The notes under the pieces: generated by a model
Database searches by the model: none
What the model saw: the letters and a program-made list of their open reading frames with translations, nothing else
Told to the model about the DNA's origin: nothing
NCBI GenBank assembly: GCA_035542155.1
Contig: DATKLX010000045.1
Coordinates: 1 to 55,355, forward strand
DNA length: 55,355 nucleotides
Source of the DNA: DATKLX01 sp035542155
GTDB lineage: Bacteria; Chloroflexota; Anaerolineae; Anaerolineales; Anaerolineaceae
Reading direction: 5' to 3'
Shown: piece after piece, positions 50,230-55,355 of the stretch
Layout: each line of letters starts with the position of its first letter
Position numbering within the stretch: position 1 is the stretch's first letter
Program-made: the position numbers and the translations under genes

Positions 50230-51336
50230 ATGCCAGCCAACATCATCTGCCGCGACTGCCGCGAGCCGTACCCCGAGCATGGAGCCCCGTACCGTTGCCC
50301 GGTATGCGGCGGTTTTTTCGATTTCGATGGGCCTTTTTCCATTGACCCCGGGCAGGTCGAGCCGAACCTGCCCGGCCTGTGGCGCTACCGCCATGCCTTC
50401 AGCCTCTTTCCCGGCGCGCCGGTGGTCAGCCTGGGTGAAGGCCTCACGCCGCTGGTTTGGGAAGAGTTCGCCGGTCAGCCGGTCGGCCTGAAGATGGAAT
50501 CGCTCAACCCAACCGGCTCGTATAAAGACCGCGGCAGCGCCGTCCTGGTCAGCCAGCTTACCGCGCGCGGCGTGCAGCAGGCCCTCGAAGATTCCTCCGG
50601 GAACGCCGGGGCCTCTTTCGCCGCCTACGCCGCTCGCGCGCGCATCCGGGCGAGGATTTTCGTCCCCGAAGCCGCCTCCGGCCCCAAGCGCATTCAGATC
50701 GAGAGCTACGGCGCCGAACTGGTGCGTGTCCCCGGGCCGCGCTCGGCGGCGGCGCAGGCCGTGCTGGAGGAGGTGGGACAGGGCCAGGTCTACGCAAGCC
50801 ACGCCTATATGCCCTTCGGCCTGGCCGGGATCGCCAGCCTGGCCTACGAGCTGTGGGAAGAGCTGGGACGGGCACCGGGAACAATCATAGCTCCCACCGG
50901 GCACGGCGGCCTCCTGCGTGGGACCATCCTGGGTTTCGAAGCTCTTCTCCAGGCAGGGGTCATCGACAGAGCGCCCTACTACGTCGGCGTCCAGGCTGCC
51001 GCCTGCGCCCCGATCGCCGCCGCGTTTCAACACGGGCTGGCGGCGGTCGAAACCGTGGAGGAAGGCGCGACGGTGGCCGAGGGCGTACGCGTGCGCCGAC
51101 CCTCGCAGGTGGAAGCCCTGCTGAAAGCGATGCCGCCGGGGAAGGGAGAATTCCTGGCCATCGAGGAGGAAGCCATCCTCCCCGCGGCCCGGGAGCTCGG
51201 CCAGCGTGGCTTCTACGTCGAGCCTACCTCTGCCCTGGCCTGGTGCGCGCTGCAGCAGGTCGCCGGCAGGGTCCCTGAACCGGTCGTTGCCGTCCTGACC
51301 GGGACCGGTCTTAAATATTTACCGTCTTCTTCGTAG
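50230..51336 (+). CDS. thrC: Threonine synthase
   Basis: 368 aa. An N-terminal zinc ribbon with four cysteines (C7, C10, C23, C26) is followed by the fold-type-II PLP domain with K99 in SLNPTGSYKDRGSAV, DSSGNAGASFAAYAA and IAPTGHGGLLRGT. It converts O-phosphohomoserine to threonine. A gene for aspartate kinase and one for aspartate-semialdehyde dehydrogenase follow about 1.1 kb downstream, which fits a role in threonine synthesis. Among the two threonine-synthase-like genes in the window, this one has the better genomic context for ThrC. Homoserine dehydrogenase and homoserine kinase are not present. Confidence 0.87.
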   Translation: MPANIICRDCREPYPEHGAPYRCPVCGGFFDFDGPFSIDPGQVEPNLPGLWRYRHAFSLFPGAPVVSLGEGLTPLVWEEFAGQPVGLKMESLNPTGSYKDRGSAVLVSQLTARGVQQALEDSSGNAGASFAAYAARARIRARIFVPEAASGPKRIQIESYGAELVRVPGPRSAAAQAVLEEVGQGQVYASHAYMPFGLAGIASLAYELWEELGRAPGTIIAPTGHGGLLRGTILGFEALLQAGVIDRAPYYVGVQAAACAPIAAAFQHGLAAVETVEEGATVAEGVRVRRPSQVEALLKAMPPGKGEFLAIEEEAILPAARELGQRGFYVEPTSALAWCALQQVAGRVPEPVVAVLTGTGLKYLPSSS

Positions 51337-51390
51337 GCTGGGTTGAGCTGCAAATTCTTCAACCTTTCGAATCATACAATGGAGCTGGCT

Positions 51391-52134
51391 ATGAATGACG
51401 ACGACCAACGCGAATGGACTGGGTTGTTCAAACTGGGCGCGCTCTCAGCGCTTATTATCGTGATTGTATTTTTCGTGGAAATTGTGGTGATTGTTTTCTA
51501 CGGCCTGCCGCCCACCAGCGTAGAAGGCTGGTTTGCGCTCTTGAATGCCAATCGCGCGGTGGGCCTCATCCAGACTTTTGCACTGGATGTGATCGCGGTT
51601 AGCTTCCATGCCCCGCTGTACCTGGCTCTCTTCTTTTACCTCCGCGAAGGCCAAAAGGGGGCAGCAACCCTGCTGGTCGCCGTTACCCTGGCCTTGATCG
51701 GTATGGCCGTCTTTTTCAGCACCAACATCACCTTTTCTATGCTCTATCTCAGCGGTCAATACGCTTCTGCCGCATCTCCAGAGCAAAAGGCGCAGTTCGT
51801 CATCTCCGGCCAGACTTTGCTCTCAATCTACAATGGCACCGGGCCTTTCGTGGCGTATTTGTTTTATGCCGTTGCCGGCATCCTTGTCTCGATCGTCATG
51901 CTGCAAACCAGGCGGTTTGCCATGTGGGTCGGTATCGCCGGGATCATTGGCAACGTGCTGGAATTGGGTCTGCCTCCCGCGCTCAACCCGCCTTTTTTCA
52001 TGCAGATCGACCCCTTCCTGATCGGAATTGGCGGAGTGATTCTACTGTTCTGGTACGTGGCCATCGCGGTGAAGTTTTATAGCCAGAAAGCCAGGACCAA
52101 ACCGGCGCAGGCTCTTTCGGGCGCTATTCATTAG
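51391..52134 (+). CDS. DUF4386-like multi-pass membrane protein
   Basis: 247 aa with about six hydrophobic helices. The layout and the phrases NRAVGLIQTFALDVIAVSFHAP, YLSGQYASAASPEQKAQFV and a late GIAGIIGNVLELGLPP resemble the DUF4386 group of predicted membrane proteins, function unknown. The start at 51391 (MNDDDQREW) was chosen because GGAG lies 6 nt upstream; an ATG four codons earlier is possible. It is 54 nt after thrC and ends before the lysC leader. Confidence 0.75.
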   Translation: MNDDDQREWTGLFKLGALSALIIVIVFFVEIVVIVFYGLPPTSVEGWFALLNANRAVGLIQTFALDVIAVSFHAPLYLALFFYLREGQKGAATLLVAVTLALIGMAVFFSTNITFSMLYLSGQYASAASPEQKAQFVISGQTLLSIYNGTGPFVAYLFYAVAGILVSIVMLQTRRFAMWVGIAGIIGNVLELGLPPALNPPFFMQIDPFLIGIGGVILLFWYVAIAVKFYSQKARTKPAQALSGAIH

Positions 52135-52216
52135 AAAACTGGTCGAGAAAAACACGGATTTGGTAATTTAATACCGGAATTTACAAGAAGTTAACCTAAT
52201 TTGCATCAGAACCGTG

Positions 52217-52222
52217 TATAAT
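52217..52222 (+). promoter_or_regulatory. -10 box of the lysC-asd leader
   Basis: TATAAT on the plus strand, 32 nt before the leader-peptide ATG and 256 nt before lysC. The -35 is poor (TTAACC at 20-nt spacing). The transcript would start near 52229, giving a leader of about 250 nt before lysC. Confidence 0.7.
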
Positions 52223-52253
52223 ATTTCAAATTAACGCTTTGGAACCTGGCCTG

Positions 52254-52385
52254 ATGAAGTCATCTGTTTCCGCCCTCTTAATCTGTTCCTGTACCACCCT
52301 GTTCAAGGGCGGTATGATGACTATGGGTACTACCGGTACGATGACCACTACTCATCGTATCTACGGTCTTACCCGGAAAAAGTAG
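52254..52385 (+). CDS. Met/Thr-rich leader peptide of the lysC-asd attenuator
   Basis: 43 codons, ATG at 52254 to TAG at 52385. Codons 21-33 read MMTMGTTGTMTTT, that is 11 of 13 are Met or Thr; in all there are ten Thr and five Met. The peptide starts MKSSVSALLICSCTTLFKGG and ends HRIYGLTRKK. The layout matches operon leader peptides such as ThrL of E. coli: just behind a TATAAT box, ahead of a strong terminator that precedes the aspartate kinase gene. Ribosome stalling at Thr or Met codons when charged tRNA is scarce would favour read-through into lysC. The Shine-Dalgarno is weak (GGA only), which is the main doubt. Leader peptide and role are inference from layout and codon content. Confidence 0.8.
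   Translation: MKSSVSALLICSCTTLFKGGMMTMGTTGTMTTTHRIYGLTRKK
52338..52358 (+). promoter_or_regulatory. Hairpin inside the leader-peptide reading frame
   Basis: ACGATGA (52338-52344) and TCATCGT (52352-52358) form a 7-bp stem around CCACTAC, inside the Thr codon run. A ribosome held on the Met/Thr codons would melt or mask it, so it could be the first hairpin of the switch. The full alternative pairing with the terminator was not resolved by eye. Confidence 0.5.
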
Positions 52386-52415
52386 GGATCAGGCTAACCT
52401 TAACCAAACCAATCG

Positions 52416-52450
52416 GCCCCCATTCCGGGAAAGGAATGGGGGCTTTTTTT
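52416..52450 (+). terminator. Attenuator terminator before lysC
   Basis: GCCCCCATTCC (52416-52426) and GGAATGGGGGC (52433-52443) form a perfect 11-bp stem with a 6-nt loop, followed by T7 (52444-52450). It ends 28 nt before the lysC start and about 30 nt after the leader-peptide stop. It is a canonical intrinsic terminator placed within the transcript of the gene it precedes, as in attenuators. Confidence 0.93.
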
Positions 52451-52477
52451 ATCATTGAGGCAGAAAGGAAGAACAGT

Positions 52478-53935
52478 ATGGCAGACGCACACTCCCCCAC
52501 CACCCCACCAAACCAACGCACCCTGGTGATGAAATTTGGCGGCACTTCGGTCGGCACCCCCGAGGCAATGACCCAGGCGGTCGAGATCGTTCGCCGCGCG
52601 CGCCAGGACTGGCCGCGGCTGGTGGTGGTCACTTCGGCCCTGTCGGGGGTCACCAATCTTCTGCTCAACGGCGCACAGCGCGCTGCCGGCAGCGACGGGC
52701 AGACCTATCCCCAGGGTGCTGCGGAGATGCGCGACCGCCATCACAGGCTGATCTCCAAACTGGTTGCTGACCATGCTTGCCAGCTCCAGGTGCGCAAGGA
52801 GGTCGACCACCTGATCCAGGAGTTCAACAACCTGTGCGGGGCGATCCAGGTCCTGGGCGAAGCCTCCCCGCGCGCCCTGGACGCCGTCGCCTCCCTGGGC
52901 GAGCGGATGTGCATCCGAGTGCTGGCCGCGGCCATCGCCAGCGTTGGGCTGGAGGCGGAACCAGTCGAGGCCAGCCGCCTGATCGTCACCGATGACCTAT
53001 ATCAGGCGGCCAACCCGGATTATCCTGCCACCGAGCGCTGCACGCACGAAATTCTCAACCCGCTGCTGGACCAGGGGCGCATCCCCATCGTGACCGGCTT
53101 TATCGGCGCGACCCCGGCGGGCATGGTGACCACGATCGGCCGCGGCGGGAGCGACTTTTCCGCGGCGATCCTCGGATCGGTCCTGCCCGCCGACGAAGTC
53201 TGGATCTGGACCGACGTCGACGGGGTGATGACCGCCGACCCGCGCCTGGTCCCTGCCGCAAAAACCATCCCGGTCATTTCCTACCGCGAGATATCCGAGC
53301 TGGCATATTTCGGGGCCAAGGTGCTCCACCCCAAGTCCATCCGCCCGGTCATCGAGGCCGGGATTGGCCTCCGGGTGTTAAACACCTTCAACCCCGAGTT
53401 CCCCGGCACGCGCCTGGTGCTGGAGAACGGGTCGCATGAGGACGGGGTGATCAAAGCCGTCACCGCCATCCGCGGCTTGAAATTGATCACCGTTGAGGGG
53501 CGCGGGATGCTCGGCGTCCCCGGCGTCGCCGCGCGCACCTTCGGCGCCGTGGCTGCCAGCGGGGTGAGCGTCCCTCTCATCACCCAGGCTTCTTCCGAAC
53601 AGTCGATCTGCTTCGCCATCCCGGCCGAATATTCCCCGGCGGTCCTCTCCTCCCTGCAAAAATCCTTTGCACATGAGATCGAGCGCCGCGATATCGACCA
53701 GATCAACGCCTCGGACGAGGTGGTGATCATCACCGTGGTCGGCGCGGGGATGCGCCACACCCCGGGAGTCTCCGGGCGGATTTTCAGCGCCCTGGGCCGC
53801 GAGGGAGTCAACGTGATCGCCATTGCCCAGGGATCGTCCGAAGTATCTATCAGCCTGGTGGTCGACCCGGGCGACATCCAGCAGGCGGTGCGCTGCCTGC
53901 ACGAACTCACCGCAGTCTCTGAGAAAGGAAATTGA
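52478..53935 (+). CDS. lysC: Aspartate kinase
   Basis: 485 aa. It phosphorylates aspartate, the first step to lysine, threonine, methionine and diaminopimelate. The kinase domain (about 14-310) starts with VMKFGGTSVG (K19) and has RGGSDFSAAILGSVL, VDGVMTADPRLVPAAKTI and FGAKVLHPKSIRPV. Two C-terminal ACT domains (about 325-485; VEGRGMLGVPGVAARTFGAVA and VVGAGMRHTPGVSGRIFSAL) suggest allosteric feedback. AAAGGAAG upstream of the start at 52478. Same operon as asd (2 nt between stop and ATG). Expression is likely set by the Met/Thr leader. Confidence 0.96.
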   Translation: MADAHSPTTPPNQRTLVMKFGGTSVGTPEAMTQAVEIVRRARQDWPRLVVVTSALSGVTNLLLNGAQRAAGSDGQTYPQGAAEMRDRHHRLISKLVADHACQLQVRKEVDHLIQEFNNLCGAIQVLGEASPRALDAVASLGERMCIRVLAAAIASVGLEAEPVEASRLIVTDDLYQAANPDYPATERCTHEILNPLLDQGRIPIVTGFIGATPAGMVTTIGRGGSDFSAAILGSVLPADEVWIWTDVDGVMTADPRLVPAAKTIPVISYREISELAYFGAKVLHPKSIRPVIEAGIGLRVLNTFNPEFPGTRLVLENGSHEDGVIKAVTAIRGLKLITVEGRGMLGVPGVAARTFGAVAASGVSVPLITQASSEQSICFAIPAEYSPAVLSSLQKSFAHEIERRDIDQINASDEVVIITVVGAGMRHTPGVSGRIFSALGREGVNVIAIAQGSSEVSISLVVDPGDIQQAVRCLHELTAVSEKGN

Positions 53936-53937
53936 TC

Positions 53938-54996
53938 ATGCCAGACCGTATCCCTGTCGCCGTGCTGGCTGCCACCGGCAGCGTCGGGCAGCGCTTCGTC
54001 CAGCTCCTGGACGGCCATCCCTGGTTCGAGGTGGTCGCCTTGAGCGGCTCCGACCGCGCCGTCAGCCAGAGCTACGCCGCGGCCTGCCACTGGCTCTTCC
54101 CTGGCCCGATGCCCGCCTGGGCTCGCGAGATGGTCGTCCGGCCGACCACGCCGGAGGCCCTCTCGCCGGCCCGGCTGGTCTTTTCCGCCCTCCCCGCCGA
54201 TATTGCCAATGGGGTTGAGCCTCAGTTTGCACAGGCTGGGATCGTCGTTTGCTCCAACGCCTCGGCTTACCGCCGCGAGCCGGACGTGCCCCTGCTCCTC
54301 CCTGAGGTCAACCCGGAGCACGCCTACCTGATCGAGATCCAGCGCCGTCACCGTGGCTGGTCTGGCGCGCTGACCACCAACCCCAACTGCACCAGCACCG
54401 GCATGACCGTGGCTCTTAAGGCTCTGCAGCAGGCGTTCGGCCTGCGCGCCGTCTTCGCCGTCTCGCTCCAGGCGCTCTCCGGCGCGGGCTATCCGGGGGT
54501 CGCCTCGATGGACGTGATCGACAACGTCATCCCCAATATCAACGGTGAGGAAGAGAAGGTCGAGTGGGAGCCGCGCAAGATGCTTGGCGATCTGGTCGAC
54601 GGCGAGATCGAGCTGGCCGACGTGGCCATTTCGGCCCACACCAACCGTGTGGCGGTCAGCGACGGGCACATGGTGTGTCTCTCGGTCGAGCTTGGCAGCC
54701 GCAAAGACGTCCGTGCGATCGCCCAGGCGCTGCACGATTACCAGGCGCCCGAGCTGAGCTGCGATCTGCCCTCCACGCCCGCTCCGGTGATCGAGGTTCG
54801 AGAGGAGAGCGACCGCCCGCAACCGCGCCTCGACCGCATGACCGGCAAGGGCATGGCGACCGTGGTCGGGCGTATCCGCCCCGACCCGATCTTCGACGCC
54901 AAACTGGTCTGCCTCTCGCACAATACCATCCGCGGCGCAGCCGGCGGCTCGATCTACAATGCCGAGCTATTGGTAAAAATGGGTCTGGTAAAATAG
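53938..54996 (+). CDS. asd: Aspartate-semialdehyde dehydrogenase, archaeal/fungal-like type
   Basis: 352 aa NADP-dependent enzyme making aspartate semialdehyde from aspartyl phosphate. Nucleotide-binding AVLAATGSVGQRFVQLL (residues 9-25), catalytic C151 in TTNPNCTSTGMTVAL, and a conserved SAHTNRVAVSDGHM near the substrate site. NPNCTSTG resembles the archaeal/fungal branch more than the common bacterial type. ATG at 53938 has AAAGGAA at 8 nt; TTG at 53932 is a less likely start. It follows lysC by 2 nt. After it, 54997-55355 holds only repeats. Confidence 0.94.
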   Translation: MPDRIPVAVLAATGSVGQRFVQLLDGHPWFEVVALSGSDRAVSQSYAAACHWLFPGPMPAWAREMVVRPTTPEALSPARLVFSALPADIANGVEPQFAQAGIVVCSNASAYRREPDVPLLLPEVNPEHAYLIEIQRRHRGWSGALTTNPNCTSTGMTVALKALQQAFGLRAVFAVSLQALSGAGYPGVASMDVIDNVIPNINGEEEKVEWEPRKMLGDLVDGEIELADVAISAHTNRVAVSDGHMVCLSVELGSRKDVRAIAQALHDYQAPELSCDLPSTPAPVIEVREESDRPQPRLDRMTGKGMATVVGRIRPDPIFDAKLVCLSHNTIRGAAGGSIYNAELLVKMGLVK

Positions 54997-55043
54997 AAAA
55001 GAAACGACCTTCGGCCGAGATCCGAGAACCGTTCCTTTTGTAG

Positions 55044-55108
55044 GGGCGAAGCATTCGGAAACGAGTAAATCTTTTCTAAGGCTCGCTCCCCATCCGAATG
55101 TTTCGCCC
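55044..55108. repeat. Long imperfect inverted repeat (IR-A)
   Basis: GGGCGAAGCATTCGGA (55044-55059) and TCCGAATGTTTCGCCC (55093-55108) pair along 16 positions with one G-U, separated by 33 nt. The form, beginning TAGGGGCGAAGCATTCGG, looks like a small dispersed interspersed repeat rather than a plain terminator. Confidence 0.65.
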
Positions 55109-55128
55109 GGCGCCCATCTCAGCCGTAG

Positions 55129-55150
55129 GGGGCGACCTATGTGTCGCCCC
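55129..55150. repeat. Short inverted repeat (IR-B)
   Basis: GGGGCGAC (55129-55136) and GTCGCCCC (55143-55150) form a perfect 8-bp stem with loop CTATGT, 20 nt after IR-A. The shared GGGGCGA core suggests both belong to one repeat family. Confidence 0.6.
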
Positions 55151-55355
55151 GCAACCCACCATTCACGCCCCCAGTAGTAAAATAAAAGACCACAGAGAAA
55201 ACAAAAGTGAGTTACTCGACTTTTGCAGCTTAATAATTGAATAGCCAAACTATCGCAGAAAGGGCTCTTTCGCTGTCCAGGGCTGATCTCAAGCAATACC
55301 CGATCCGCCCCACCTGTGTCATACCAGGTGAGGCAGCAACCGCCTACCAGCCAAC

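Larger units (their letters stand above)
54997..55355. other. Gene-free stretch after asd
   Basis: I see no coding region with support in these 359 nt. It contains two inverted repeats (55044-55108 and 55129-55150) and is otherwise low in recognisable signals. No clear T-tailed terminator follows asd. Confidence 0.6.

Noticed and set aside
49920..50342. N-terminal extension of yciH across the small membrane gene
   Set aside because: Crosses the promoter region and the divergent small gene; true YciH start is MFRRNDENP.
53281..54921. 546-aa minus-strand open frame opposite lysC and asd
   Set aside because: Antisense shadow of two well-supported genes; sequence rich in Arg, Gly and His with no domain, typical of GC-rich reverse frames.
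1..55355. CRISPR array, tRNA, rRNA or insertion sequence
   Set aside because: No regular direct repeats, cloverleaf, rRNA-like stretch or transposase was noticed while reading; the check was by eye only.

Overview
The window is a densely packed, moderately GC-rich bacterial chromosome segment with about 45 genes. The gene set suggests an anaerobic or microaerophilic member of the Chloroflexota, probably the Anaerolineae. That placement is an inference from: a ribosomal protein L31 with an RNA-polymerase-alpha-like C-terminal extension, a purine-catabolic cluster with a BMP-type nucleoside importer, paired GH94 phosphorylases under a CelR-like repressor, and kinase-less multi-membrane sensor-like proteins. 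No 16S or other decisive marker is present. I saw no tRNA or rRNA gene, insertion sequence, prophage or CRISPR array.

Layout. (1) 115-4574, minus strand: the ribosomal genes rplU, rpmA and rpmE behind a perfect consensus promoter, preceded upstream by selB and a coiled-coil protein. (2) 4690-11926, minus strand: a fold-type-II PLP enzyme, an unknown protein and a dihydropyrimidinase-like hydrolase, followed 30 nt later by three complex-I-like membrane subunits with no catalytic subunits. (3) 12040-19329, minus strand: a BMP-family lipoprotein, ATPase and two permeases (nucleoside or nucleobase importer), then a threonine-synthase-like enzyme and a glycosyltransferase. (4) 19682-26697, minus strand: 8-oxoguanine deaminase, adenine deaminase, GntR regulator, an aspartate-carbamoyltransferase-like protein, a YgeW-like carbamoyltransferase and carbamate kinase. 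One promoter overlaps two operator-like palindromes.

Blocks 2-4 together read as an energy-conserving purine degradation system. Nucleosides or bases are imported, adenine and 8-oxoguanine are deaminated (the latter to urate), the cyclic ureide is opened by the hydantoinase-type enzyme, carbamoyl groups are released as carbamoyl phosphate, and carbamate kinase makes ATP. Xanthine dehydrogenase and the YgfK-type oxidoreductase of the known anaerobic urate pathway are not in the window.

The middle part holds: UDP-glucose dehydrogenase (27012-28328); a LacI regulator with two GH94 phosphorylases (28416-34311) and the operator TGGGAGCGCTCCCA; a B12-binding radical SAM protein; a NarL-type two-component system whose kinase mRNA is probably almost leaderless; Mn-type superoxide dismutase divergent from an FKBP/SlyD-like isomerase; an M1-like lipoprotein peptidase; and convergent cystathionine gamma-synthase/lyase and cystathionine beta-synthase genes.

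The right part has two tandem kinase-less sensor-like proteins, the translation factors yciH and ettA, a tiny glycine-rich membrane protein, a second threonine synthase, and the aspartate-pathway genes lysC and asd. The most striking regulatory element is the 340-nt leader of lysC (52135-52477). It has a TATAAT box and a 43-codon leader peptide in which 11 of 13 consecutive codons are Met or Thr (MMTMGTTGTMTTT). A canonical intrinsic terminator follows just before lysC. This looks like a ribosome-mediated attenuator that senses threonine and methionine, the end products of the pathway.
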